From DATFML01 sp964571225 (GTDB lineage Bacteria > Pseudomonadota > Gammaproteobacteria > DATFLG01), in NCBI GenBank assembly GCA_964571225.1, contig CAZNBB010000109.1, positions 1-11,725 on the forward strand: DNA of 11,725 nt, written 5' to 3'. The first letter of the stretch is position 1; each line of letters starts with the position of its first letter. Below the pieces are notes generated by a model. The model worked only from the letters and a program-made list of their open reading frames with translations. It was not told the DNA's origin and did not search any database. Shown here one piece after another: positions 1 through 6,688 of the stretch. A program made the translations under genes and the position numbers.

Positions 1-980
1 AGCTTGAGGTCCGGATGCTTCGCGCACCGGACCAACAGATCTCACTGACCGACCCGGATGCCCGCTCCATGGCAACCAGTGGCCGTGGCACGGGGATGGT
101 GGGCTACAACGTGCAGACCGCTGCCGACGCCAAGTACCAGCTGATTGTGGCACATGAAGTGACCCATGTCGGTCACGATCGCACGCAGCTCGCGAAAATA
201 GCCAAACAGGCCAAGGAGGCCATCGACGCTGAACGCCTCGAGGTGGTGGCTGACCGAGGTTACTTCCGCGGCGAGGAACTGCTTGCCTGCGAGGCAGCGC
301 ACATCACGACGTATCTGCCAAAACCCCAGACGTCCGGCAACCTGGCCAAAGGCCAGTTTGGCAAGCGCGACTTCATCTATAAGCCGGAGGACGACGAGTA
401 TGAATGTCCGGCCGGTCACCGCCTGCCCTATCGATTTACGCGGGAAGAAAGCGGCCAGACAATCCATCGCTACTGGTCTTCGGCCTGTTCGAAGTGCGAA
501 CTGAAGGGCCAGTGCACGACGGGCAAGTATCGGCGCGTCAGTCGCTGGGAGCATGAGCAAGTGATCGAAGCCGCCGAGCGCCGGCTGGATGAGCAGCCGC
601 AACGCATGCGTGTGCGTCGATCAACGGTTGAACATCCCTTCGGAACGTTGAAGGCATGGATGGGCCATACGCACTTCCTGACCAAGACGCTGGAACGGGT
701 AAGTACCGAAATGAGCTTGCACGTCTTGGCCTACAACCTCAAACGTTTGATGGCGATCATGGGTACCGAGTCGCTGATGGTCGCGATACGGGCCTGAGGT
801 CCTATTGCCTCGGGAACTGGGCCCTTGCGGGCCGCTGTATGCGACTACAGGTTTTATCCCAAAGAACGACTCTCGACCTTACCGCTCGCCGAAACGACGG
901 CATCTCGGACTCTGACGACCGTCACTCGGCCTTTTTATTTCGATTAATCAGGAATCCCGCGTTTTCACACGGCCTAGACC
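1..980 (+). mobile_element. IS1182-family insertion sequence, 3' part only; left end outside the window
   Basis: The stretch holds the C-terminal two thirds or so of an IS1182-type transposase and about 180 bases of non-coding sequence after its stop. The likely right terminus is the segment 958-980 (GCGTTTTCACACGGCCTAGA plus a few bases). It resembles ends I recall for this family, but I cannot pair it with a left inverted repeat because that end is outside the window. A target-site duplication cannot be tested for the same reason. The right boundary is therefore an estimate, perhaps 10-20 bases off. No second gene is seen inside the element. Confidence 0.6.
3..797 (+). CDS. IS1182-family transposase, C-terminal part (5' end cut by the window edge)
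   Basis: This is a DDE-type transposase that would catalyse cut-and-paste movement of its own element. The frame is open to the window edge, so the ATG at 15 is probably internal. Residues below count from that ATG. A TDPDARSM segment (12-19) followed by VGYNVQTAAD (29-38) is the family's core signature. D80 in VVADRGYF is a probable catalytic Asp, and E206 in RRSTVEHPFG the catalytic Glu; the first Asp would lie upstream of the window. Between them is a cysteine cluster (C131, C158, C161, C167) typical of the IS1182 C-terminal domain. The visible part has no frameshift or internal stop, so the copy may be intact. The family call is firm; the individual element is not identified. Confidence 0.9.
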   Translation, partial: LEVRMLRAPDQQISLTDPDARSMATSGRGTGMVGYNVQTAADAKYQLIVAHEVTHVGHDRTQLAKIAKQAKEAIDAERLEVVADRGYFRGEELLACEAAHITTYLPKPQTSGNLAKGQFGKRDFIYKPEDDEYECPAGHRLPYRFTREESGQTIHRYWSSACSKCELKGQCTTGKYRRVSRWEHEQVIEAAERRLDEQPQRMRVRRSTVEHPFGTLKAWMGHTHFLTKTLERVSTEMSLHVLAYNLKRLMAIMGTESLMVAIRA

Positions 981-1336
981 CCGAGCAGCCACCATGTACC
1001 TCCGGCCAGTCGCTGCGGAGTCCGAACGTCTAGCACGACATACCGTATAGATTTAGTAGGGAACGCGACCCTCAGTGCCTGTCCATGAAGGTGCACGTGC
1101 TCCACCCCCACCGTTTCCGGTAAAGCCGCCAGGACTCGTCCGCCCGCTTGGTGCAGCGGCAGGCGTGGCCCCGGAACACCGCATCGTCGAAACCCTTGGG
1201 CCAGAGCGGCCCCTGCTGGCGGATTAGGTGCATGCCATGGAGCCGTAGACGAAGTCGGGCTCGCCGGAGCTTCTCATCTGATACACGCGGTCTTGGCTCA
1301 CTTCCGGGTCAGTTTCTTGGGCCGGCTCCGGATACC
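798..1336. other. Gene-poor stretch: IS 3' flank plus degraded sequence
   Basis: This covers the non-coding tail of the insertion sequence (to about 980) and then about 350 bases up to the stop of cfa. A T-rich run occurs at 931-939 inside the IS tail, but I could not fold a convincing stem before it. The only coding-like material is the minus-strand remnant at 1072-1308, listed separately. No RNA gene was recognised. Confidence 0.5.
1072..1308 (-). pseudogene. Short coding-like remnant of unknown origin
   Basis: A 78-codon frame on the minus strand is open between a TGA at 1309-1311 and its own TGA at 1072-1074. It has no convincing start or ribosome site near its beginning. Its second half has the strong G/C third-position bias of a real gene (for example LWPKGFDDAVFRGHACRC), while its first half is arginine-rich and doubtful. 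I do not recognise the family. It lies between the IS end and the 3' end of cfa, so it may be the tail of a gene destroyed by the insertion or by a linked deletion. It could also be chance. Confidence 0.25.
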
Positions 1337-2509
1337 TCAGCGGATCGAACGGTAGATGGAGGAGCGCTTGCGCTTGCTCAGTACCAGTTGCCATAGGTGC
1401 CCCTGTCTAGCGCGGAAGAACCCAGCACAGGACAACAAGTAATATTTCCACATCCGATAGAAACGGTGCCCGTATTGCTTCTCCAGTTGCGGCCAGTTAC
1501 TGTCGAAGTTATGCCACCACGCCATGAGAGTGTGATCGTAATCTGTTCCGAAATTATGCCAGTCTTCTATGACAAACCGACCCTCCAGAGCCGCAGTGAC
1601 CTGCCAAGCCGAGGGGAGCTTTCCATTAGGGAAAATGTACTTCTGGATCCACGGGTCAGGTCTGGTCGTCGTTTCATCTTCGCCGATCGTGTGGAGGAGA
1701 AATAGGCCGTCATTGTTAAGTATCCGTCGCACGACGTCGAAATACAGCGAGTAGTTTTTTGGACCAACGTGTTCGAACATGCCGACCGACACTATCTTGT
1801 CGTACGTTCCCGCCAGATCGCGGTAGTCTCTGACTCCAATACTTACCGGAAGGCCTGCGCAGCGCTCGCGCGCAATTTTTTGCTGTTCGTTTGAAACAGT
1901 GATGCCTACGACCTCCGCACCATAACGAGTCGCTGCGAACTGCGCTAGGCTACCCCACCCACACCCGATATCGAGCAGGCGTTCCCCTGACTGCAATTCA
2001 AGCTTACGGCATATTAAGTCGAGCTTGTTCTGTTGCGCCTCATCCAAGGTACTCGCATTAGCCCAATAGCCGCAAGAGTAGCTCATCGTGGGGTCCAACA
2101 TGGCCTCGAAAACATCGTTGCCTAAGTCGTAGTGTTTGTCTCCGACCTCGAAAGCACGGCTGATGGACTGAAGATTAAATAGCCTATGCCGCAGCGCGGC
2201 GCCCAAGCGCTGCATATTACGCCAACTACCAGGCCATTTAGCTAACTCGCTATTGAGAAGGCGGGCGAAGAGTTCATCAAGGCGCTCACAGTCCCAATAC
2301 CCTTCCATATACGCTTCACCAAGCCCCAGCGAACCGTGAGAGAAAATCATGCGATAGGCCCTGGAATCCGAAACCTGAATATCCCAAGGGGCGTCGCCGT
2401 TGAACGTTATACCGGCCGCTCGTGCAAGTCGCCGCAACGTGCGCGGTGGCGGGGGCCCCATAGTTGGACGGCGTTTAAGCGTTAGGTCCATGGAACGCTC
2501 TTCTTGCAT
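1337..2509 (-). CDS. cfa: Cyclopropane-fatty-acyl-phospholipid synthase
   Basis: The enzyme adds a methylene bridge from S-adenosylmethionine to unsaturated acyl chains of membrane phospholipids, making the membrane less proton-permeable and more stress-resistant. The 390-residue length matches the E. coli enzyme (382). The SAM motif LLDIGCGWGSLA is at 178-189. All active-site residues I can align to E. coli are kept: C146 (C139), E246 in SVGMFEHVG (E239), H273 (H266), Y324 (Y317) and C361 in CAGFFRAR (C354). I chose the ATG at 2509 because GGGAG sits 8 bases upstream. A TTG at 2515 and an ATG at 2491 are alternatives. Base composition is visibly lower in GC than the ATPase gene (one sampled 60-base line is 45 percent). 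No operon partner is adjacent; more than 700 bases separate it from the PilZ gene. Confidence 0.95.
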   Translation of the reverse strand: MQEERSMDLTLKRRPTMGPPPPRTLRRLARAAGITFNGDAPWDIQVSDSRAYRMIFSHGSLGLGEAYMEGYWDCERLDELFARLLNSELAKWPGSWRNMQRLGAALRHRLFNLQSISRAFEVGDKHYDLGNDVFEAMLDPTMSYSCGYWANASTLDEAQQNKLDLICRKLELQSGERLLDIGCGWGSLAQFAATRYGAEVVGITVSNEQQKIARERCAGLPVSIGVRDYRDLAGTYDKIVSVGMFEHVGPKNYSLYFDVVRRILNNDGLFLLHTIGEDETTTRPDPWIQKYIFPNGKLPSAWQVTAALEGRFVIEDWHNFGTDYDHTLMAWWHNFDSNWPQLEKQYGHRFYRMWKYYLLSCAGFFRARQGHLWQLVLSKRKRSSIYRSIR

Positions 2510-2626
2510 GGGCAATTCTCCCGCGTGGCGACCGATCCTCCTGAGCTACGACGTAGGTCGTTCGGCACCGGTCCTCGACGTGAGCGGGCGATTCGGTTGG
2601 CACACTATGGTTAATTTTTGGAAAGT

Positions 2627-2657
2627 ATTATTAACTAAAGCCATCGATGTTATGCAA
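2627..2657 (-). promoter_or_regulatory. Possible sigma-70-type promoter for cfa
   Basis: On the minus strand TTGCAT (2657-2652) is followed 19 bases later by AATAAT (2632-2627, 5 of 6 matches to TATAAT). Overlapping -10 readings (TAATAA) give 18-base spacing. It lies in the only strongly AT-rich patch upstream of cfa and would leave a leader of about 110 bases. Spacing is suboptimal, so this is a candidate only. Confidence 0.3.
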
Positions 2658-2830
2658 GATCATACGGATCCAGCTATAACTCAGGTTACTGCTGTCCAAC
2701 GCGCCCAACCGCTGTGAGTCGCTGTCGTTATCCTGTAGCGGTCAGTCGATGCGCGCAGAAGGCGACTCATAGCCCCTTTGTTCGGCCATAGCAACCCATT
2801 CGCTACCTGTCCTGTGGTGTTAGATCGCAT

Positions 2831-2847
2831 GGCGCCGCGCGGGCGCC
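2831..2847. repeat. GC-rich hairpin, paired GGCGCC
   Basis: Two GGCGCC hexamers flank a 5-base GCGCG spacer, so a strong 6-bp stem can form on either strand. There is no T-run on either side, so it does not look like an intrinsic terminator. A similar GGCGCC pair occurs at 7575-7588. Function unknown. Confidence 0.4.
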
Positions 2848-2881
2848 CGAATACGGGAGCGGCAAACACCGATGCACGGAG

Positions 2882-2895
2882 GTCCGCGCGCGGAC
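2882..2895. repeat. Perfect 14-nt palindrome GTCCGCGCGCGGAC
   Basis: The sequence equals its own reverse complement. It lies 25 bases from the FNR-like dyad at 2920-2933. It could be a binding site or a chance product of GC-rich sequence; no neighbouring gene start decides between these. Confidence 0.35.
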
Positions 2896-2919
2896 GTCGT
2901 TCCTCTCCACGGCCCCTGA

Positions 2920-2933
2920 ATGATTTTAATCAA
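2920..2933. promoter_or_regulatory. FNR/ANR-like dyad (TTGATTAAAATCAT on the minus strand)
   Basis: Compared with the FNR consensus TTGAT-N4-ATCAA this matches 9 of 10 defined bases; only one outer base differs. It sits in an AT-rich patch within GC-rich flanks. The nearest gene start is cfa, about 410 bases away on the minus strand, and no plus-strand gene follows, so the regulated transcript is unclear. A genomic FNR/ANR homologue elsewhere would be needed, because the Crp/Fnr proteins in this window lack its cysteines and its recognition residues. Confidence 0.45.
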
Positions 2934-3193
2934 TGAACAATCGTCGTGCGCAACTATCGTTGCTAACTGATTTCGGCTAGCGGCAGCTGGCCCACGGGAC
3001 AAAGCGGGCAGCGTCCGACGACCTCCTGCGAAAGCAGGAGCGGTTGTGTCCAGAGGGAAGAGTAGCGGCTGGCTACCGACTAGAGGGATCATTGATGGAC
3101 ATGCCCCCGCCATACAGGCTCGCGCCGACGGTGCTGGCTCCGTCTGGCCAATGCCGATACGGTGGCGCCAAGAGCCCTTTGGTGCACAAAACC

Positions 3194-3223
3194 TTTACAT
3201 GTAGAGATTCGAAAAAATATTCT
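3194..3223 (+). promoter_or_regulatory. Weak promoter-like pair facing the 3' end of the PilZ gene
   Basis: TTTACA (3194-3199) and TATTCT (3218-3223) are 18 bases apart on the plus strand. Transcription from here would run antisense into the PilZ gene; no plus-strand gene follows. The match is modest and AT-rich sequence gives such pairs by chance. Confidence 0.22.
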
Positions 3224-3256
3224 ATGGCTCACAGCCTCAATGCAGCCCTTCGCATT

Positions 3257-3562
3257 CTAACTATTTAGCGCCTCTGTGAGGCGGCTGGTCAGGTACGTCT
3301 CGAAATCTCCGTCGTAATGAGCGAACATCAGTCCAACTTCGCCCCGGTTTTGATGCACGACCATGGCCTGTGTTGCAATTCCGACGGTATCCGGCTCGAA
3401 AAGTAGCCACACCATACCCGCTGGGAGGGGCGGCTGGTTGTCCAGGCTCACCCGCACACCGTCAAAGCTCAAGTCAACTGCCAGACCCCGAAGCAAGCGA
3501 TCGCGAGTTCGTACCTCCACGGGCAGTTCAACGTCCACACGCATGGTCATCCGGTGATCCAT
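3257..3562 (-). CDS. Single-domain PilZ protein, probable cyclic-di-GMP receptor
   Basis: PilZ domains bind the second messenger cyclic di-GMP and relay it to motility, envelope or secretion targets. The 101-residue protein is essentially one PilZ domain. The two ligand-binding motifs are present: R4xxxR8 near the N-terminus (HRMTMRVDV) and the DxSxxG motif D30-L-S32-F-D-G35. Beta-strand-rich sequence follows (VRVSL, VWLLFE, GEVGLMF). The start at 3562 is supported by AAGAGGG a few bases upstream. No partner domain or signal peptide is seen, so it probably acts in the cytoplasm through protein contact. Its nearest neighbour upstream on the same strand is a Crp/Fnr regulator about 350 bases away, so it likely has its own promoter. 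The target pathway cannot be read from the sequence. Confidence 0.85.
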   Translation of the reverse strand: MDHRMTMRVDVELPVEVRTRDRLLRGLAVDLSFDGVRVSLDNQPPLPAGMVWLLFEPDTVGIATQAMVVHQNRGEVGLMFAHYDGDFETYLTSRLTEALNS

Positions 3563-3915
3563 CGAGCCCTCTTGGTGTTCGTATCTGATTCATCACATGC
3601 AATGGGGTGGCGCCGGACTTTCACGGGGCCGGCACGGCACCCACCCGGTTGTACCACTACTCGGCGCACGCTCGACCGGCGACACCGCCAGCCGTCCGCG
3701 CTACGAAACTACGCCCTGCACTAACAAGTGCCGTGCCAATCGACCGGCGCTGGTCTCACACGGCCCAAAGCGTAGCCACTGAGTCGATCGTCCGGCGCAA
3801 GAAACTTACTCGTCACCAACAGACCACGCCATCACTCGCGGTTCGCCAACCCCAATTGGTACCGAACGCCCTACACGGTCCCTACCGTGAACAGCCCGCT
3901 TCAATAAAGAGCTAC
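3563..3915. other. Intergenic region between the PilZ gene and the first Crp/Fnr gene
   Basis: Open frames here have no good start or family resemblance. The region should hold the promoter of the PilZ gene and the terminator of the regulator gene upstream. The only clear structure is the CACGGT/ACCGTG hairpin at 3874-3889. No promoter with two good hexamers was found. Confidence 0.45.
3874..3889 (-). terminator. Hairpin just past the stop of the first Crp/Fnr gene; possible weak terminator
   Basis: CACGGT and ACCGTG form a perfect 6-bp stem with a 4-base loop, 27 bases beyond the stop codon at 3916. On the minus strand it is followed by TAGGGCG, not a T-run, so termination would be inefficient or factor-assisted. 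It could equally be a 3'-end stabilising hairpin. Confidence 0.3.
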
Positions 3916-4638
3916 CTACACACGACCGCGCGTATCGAATTTAGCGATCCGCATCAGCTTTTCGTGGCTCAAGATCAACAACTCGCCGCACTGAGTATCG
4001 ATTACGCCCTCACGCTTCAACTCTGCTAGAAGTCTGTTCACCACCACCCGCACGGAACCAATCATGTACGCCAGCTCTTCGTGCGGAAGATCCTGAATCA
4101 GCGCCTTGTCGGCATCCGCTAACCCAGAGGCGGTACCTAGATAGCGCAGGATGAGCCTCGCTAGGCGCGTCTTCGTATCGTGCAGAGCAAGATCACCGAC
4201 GATTTCGGCGAGCTGGCCCAACTGTCCGGCTATGTAGACGGTCACGGATTCGCGAAGAACCGGGTAGGAAGTCAGCCACGCCTCCCAGAGCTTGGCGGGG
4301 CCCGACAGGGCCAAAACGTCATCGAGAGTCTCCGCGCAGATGTTGCGGAACAGTCCGTCTGCCAAGTGGATGAACCCAAACGCGGCACCCGGCCCAAGCA
4401 GAAATAGCGTGATCTCCCGGGCAGTCTTTGGGTTCAGGCGCGTGAGCTTCACTCGGCCTCTGATTAACAAGTAGAAGCGGTCCGCGTGTTGTTGGGGGCT
4501 CATGAGAATGGACCAGCGCGCCCAATGCTCCGGTTTCAGGGTTGTCAGCAAGGTCTCGAGAACGCCTAGTTGCAACTCTTTGAAAAGTGGGCTTGCCGCT
4601 AGAGTGCGTATTGCCATTTGCCAATCAGAGGAATTCAT
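3916..4638 (-). CDS. Crp/Fnr-family transcriptional regulator, copy A
   Basis: A 240-residue DNA-binding regulator: N-terminal cyclic-nucleotide-binding-type beta-roll (about 15-115, with FYLLIRGRVKLTR at 55-67), dimerisation helix (about 118-165) and C-terminal winged helix-turn-helix (about 183-230). The recognition helix is RVVVNRLLAELKREG starting at R197. There are only two cysteines (C101, C217), so no FNR-type iron-sulfur cluster. The phosphate-binding cassette is degenerate (GPGAAFGFIHLADG, without the usual GE pair), so cAMP is unlikely and the signal is unknown. Relative to FNR and CRP the key Glu of the recognition helix (E209/E181) is Val; Arg at the first and last contact positions is kept, as in NtcA. 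The start at 4638 lacks a clear Shine-Dalgarno. It is a paralogue of the neighbouring copy B in the same orientation, about 360 bases away. Confidence 0.9.
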   Translation of the reverse strand: MNSSDWQMAIRTLAASPLFKELQLGVLETLLTTLKPEHWARWSILMSPQQHADRFYLLIRGRVKLTRLNPKTAREITLFLLGPGAAFGFIHLADGLFRNICAETLDDVLALSGPAKLWEAWLTSYPVLRESVTVYIAGQLGQLAEIVGDLALHDTKTRLARLILRYLGTASGLADADKALIQDLPHEELAYMIGSVRVVVNRLLAELKREGVIDTQCGELLILSHEKLMRIAKFDTRGRV

Positions 4639-5000
4639 CTGTTCTGGAGACGCAGCCTATTCTCAGGGTCCACTGCCGAACGACCGTCCCTGGCCACGTA
4701 CCATCGTGCAACCCACCGCACCCTGCGGATGACAGAATGCTGAACACCAATCCTAGCGGCCAGTCTCGCTTACCGCGCCGAATTAAACACGGCCGCTGCG
4801 ACCCTGCCGGCCAGTGATTACCTTGATCCGTAAAGCGTCCGTCGGCGCATCCGCCGGCTGACGCTTGTTATGCCAAAGAATTGCCGAGTGTAGGTGGGAG
4901 GTGAGGTAAAGCGCTATAATCTAAGTTACACTGACGTGCGAGGAAGAAAGGGCTTTGCGGAAGACAGGGTTGCGACTGCGAAGTGAGAGGAACCAACGGC
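4639..5000. other. Intergenic region between the two Crp/Fnr genes
   Basis: About 360 bases separate the two paralogues, so they are probably not one tight operon. The region contains the long hairpin at 4833-4866 and must hold the promoter of copy A. A TATAAT is present on the plus strand at 4915-4920 but has no acceptable -35. No coding frame is convincing. Confidence 0.45.
4833..4866. repeat. Long imperfect hairpin between the two regulator genes
   Basis: AAGCGTC (4833-4839) pairs with GACGCTT (4860-4866), and GTCGGCG (4841-4847) pairs inside it with CGCCGGC (4852-4858), allowing one G-U-type pair and one mismatch. That is about 14 paired positions around a 4-base loop. It is the strongest hairpin seen in the window. 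It lies about 135 bases past the stop of copy B. T-runs are short on both sides (TTTA on the minus strand), so it may be a weak bidirectional terminator, a leader structure for copy A, or an RNA-processing element. Confidence 0.5.
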
Positions 5001-5732
5001 CTAGTCGGTCGGTGAAGTCGTGGCATCCCCCTTAATATTGTGCTCCGCTTTGCGTACAAGCTTTTCCAGATCGAGCACCCGCAATTTTCCTCCCTCGGTG
5101 TCTACGATGCCTTCGCGTTTGAGCTCGGCGAGCAGCCGATTCACTACCACACGCACCGTACCGATCAAATGGGCCAGTTCTTCGTGAGACAGATCCTGTA
5201 TCAAATTGGGGCGTACAGCATCGCGCCGCTCCTCGCCGTCGAAATAGCGCAGGATAAGATGGGCCAGCCGCGTCATGGTATCGTGAATTGCGAGGTCCCC
5301 GGCGAGATCGGCTAGATACCGCAGTTGGGCATCTACATAGCCACGAAACGCGCGACGCAGTTCCGGGTAGGTATCCAACCATTCATGCCAGAGGACGGAA
5401 GGACCAGAAAGGGCTACTGTGTCATCCAGGGTCTGTGCAAAGACGTGCTGTCTGCGCCCGTCCAAGAGACTCACCACATTGAACCCATCGCCCGGGCCCA
5501 ACAGAAACAGGGTCACCTCACGACCGGTTTTCAGGTTCTGCCGGGTGATCTTGACACGCCCGGTGACGATGACGTAGAAGCGATCGACCGTCTGCGCGGG
5601 TCTCATGACGGCTCGCCGCCGTCGCCACTGCTCCTTTTGGAGAACACCGACCATCTCATCAAGCGCCGCGCAAGGCAAACCTTGGAACAACGGGCTCGTG
5701 CCCAGGTCGACCAGTGTGGTCTTCCGGTCCAT
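5001..5732 (-). CDS. Crp/Fnr-family transcriptional regulator, copy B
   Basis: A 243-residue regulator with the same layout as copy A: beta-roll sensor (about 12-112, RFYVIVTGRVKITR at 51-64), dimerisation helix and winged helix-turn-helix (about 178-225). By eye the two proteins are roughly half identical, but the recognition helix and its continuation (RVVVNRLLAELKREG from R194) are identical, so both should read the same DNA site. One cysteine only (C21), hence no iron-sulfur cluster; the phosphate-binding cassette (GPGDGFNVVSLLDGRR) lacks the cAMP-contact pattern. The start at 5732 is the only good Met before the sensor domain; GGGAG lies about 15 bases upstream, too far for an ideal site. 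The hydrophilic tail (GDATTSPTD) is absent from copy A. The effector may differ between the copies because the sensor domains have diverged most. Confidence 0.9.
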   Translation of the reverse strand: MDRKTTLVDLGTSPLFQGLPCAALDEMVGVLQKEQWRRRRAVMRPAQTVDRFYVIVTGRVKITRQNLKTGREVTLFLLGPGDGFNVVSLLDGRRQHVFAQTLDDTVALSGPSVLWHEWLDTYPELRRAFRGYVDAQLRYLADLAGDLAIHDTMTRLAHLILRYFDGEERRDAVRPNLIQDLSHEELAHLIGTVRVVVNRLLAELKREGIVDTEGGKLRVLDLEKLVRKAEHNIKGDATTSPTD

Positions 5733-6157
5733 GTCTATCAGTCATACTCCCAACCGAGGCGGCATTGGACCGCCCCGGGAATCGCGGATACTGTTCGGCT
5801 GAAGCCTTGCCGCAAGAATGGGCGACAGCCGCCTGACCTATCGTAGTTTAGGTCTACTTGACCGAAACACATCGCACTACTTCGCACCCCTGACTTCCTG
5901 ACTGTTCCTACCGCGGCAACTTGGACGACCAACTGTGAGTTTGAGCTGAGTAGGCGCTTTACACGGTACGCGTTCTGATGGCGGTTCGCACGGGAACGGC
6001 AGGCGATCAACCTGAGATCAGCGTGAACAGGTTGGCATCCTCTTGAGCGTTCCACCATATTGCCGACGATCCAATTGGTGCACATCCCCCGGAGGAGCGG
6101 TACTACGCCCCTGCCCATATTGACATTGCCGCCCCATATATCTTTGTATCCAAGTGC
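5733..6157. other. Intergenic region between uspA and Crp/Fnr copy B
   Basis: About 425 bases with no convincing gene. A 126-codon minus-strand frame (5738-6118) has no family resemblance and no ribosome site. The region must contain the promoter of copy B. An inverted repeat GACCT-N10-AGGTC (5835-5854) lies about 110 bases upstream of that gene and overlaps GTA-N9-TAC (5843-5857), one base longer than an NtcA-type spacing. No paired -35/-10 was convincing. Confidence 0.4.
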
Positions 6158-6592
6158 TTAGGGGACAACAGTCACTGGGTTCTGCGCTAGAACAACAACC
6201 TTTTGGGAAATGCTGCCAAGCAACATCCCTGCAACCCGCCTCATGCCGCGTTTACCAACAACGATCAGATCTGCTTCTTTTTCTTCCGCGATTTCTAGGA
6301 TCATCTGCGCCGTATCGCCAGAACGCGACTCAAGTTGGATTGTGATGGCCCCCATTCTGCGAGCGTCTTCCATTGCTTTTGTCAGAATTCCACTCGATGT
6401 CGCCGTTATATGGTCTTCCAACCATCTTCGCTGACCGCTGGTGAAGTTCACGAACAAATTTTCTGGGAGGCTAAAGTCAACAATATTTACAATGAGAAGC
6501 TCGGCCTTAATGCTGCTGGCCAAACCCGCCGCATAGTCCACAGCGCGTCTTGCACCCTCAGACCCGTCGGTTGCAACCAGAATGCGCTTCAT
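6158..6592 (-). CDS. Universal stress protein, UspA family, ATP-binding type
   Basis: A cytoplasmic single-domain USP of 144 residues, the usual length. It begins MKRILVATDGSEGARRAVDYAAGLA, with the nucleotide-contacting Asp at D9 in VATDGS. It carries the complete ATP-binding motif G-x2-G-x9-G-S: GKRG (113-116), then nine residues, then G126-S127, followed by ISQKVVVLAQNPVTVVP, the normal C-terminal strand. This assigns it to the ATP-binding branch rather than the non-binding UspA branch. Such proteins support survival in starvation, low oxygen or membrane-energy stress; the exact role is unknown. The start is decided by AGGAGG five bases upstream of ATG 6592. Base composition is lower in GC than the ATPase gene. 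The region upstream contains a striking palindrome and a possible -10 element. Confidence 0.93.
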   Translation of the reverse strand: MKRILVATDGSEGARRAVDYAAGLASSIKAELLIVNIVDFSLPENLFVNFTSGQRRWLEDHITATSSGILTKAMEDARRMGAITIQLESRSGDTAQMILEIAEEKEADLIVVGKRGMRRVAGMLLGSISQKVVVLAQNPVTVVP

Positions 6593-6629
6593 TGATGCCT
6601 CCTAATTGCCAGGCTTCTATCACATTTCT

Positions 6630-6635
6630 ATTATG
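6630..6635 (-). promoter_or_regulatory. Possible -10 element (CATAAT) of the uspA promoter
   Basis: CATAAT on the minus strand matches TATAAT at 5 of 6 positions and lies about 38 bases before the uspA start. No acceptable -35 hexamer is present 16-18 bases upstream, which fits an activator-dependent promoter, but a chance match is not excluded. Confidence 0.35.
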
Positions 6636-6688
6636 CTGAACCTAGAGAGCTCCCTCCGATGCCGCCTTCAAAAGGAACTATCCGTTCA

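Larger units (their letters stand above)
2510..3256. other. About 750 bases without a recognisable gene, upstream of cfa
   Basis: No open frame here resembles a known protein or carries a good ribosome site. What can be seen: the candidate cfa promoter (2627-2657), an inverted GGCGCC pair (2831-2847), a perfect 14-nt palindrome GTCCGCGCGCGGAC (2882-2895), an FNR-like dyad (2920-2933) and an AT-rich patch (3190-3225) with a weak plus-strand promoter-like pair. The mix of GC-rich and AT-rich islands and the lack of codon bias suggest decayed or recombined DNA. Confidence 0.5.

Noticed and set aside
2597..2612. TTGGCAC resembling the -24 element of a sigma-54 promoter
   Set aside because: The GC dinucleotide required 12 bases downstream is absent (TT instead), and no plus-strand gene follows.
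2400..2717. 105-codon plus-strand frame overlapping the cfa start
   Set aside because: It is largely antisense to the cfa 5' end, with no ribosome site or domain.
3205..3240. GGCT-cac-AGCC hairpin plus a run of six A (T on the minus strand) after the PilZ gene, as a terminator
   Set aside because: The stem is only 4 bp and the T-run is 8 bases away from it, too far for an intrinsic terminator.
4915..4920. Perfect TATAAT on the plus strand
   Set aside because: No usable -35 at 16-18 bases and no extended -10; the direction is antisense to the regulator gene.
5738..6118. 126-codon minus-strand open frame between copy B and uspA
   Set aside because: No ribosome site, no family resemblance, erratic composition; it ends just before the copy B start.
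6120..6148. TTGACA followed by AT-rich sequence on the plus strand
   Set aside because: No good -10 at suitable spacing, and it would run antisense into uspA.
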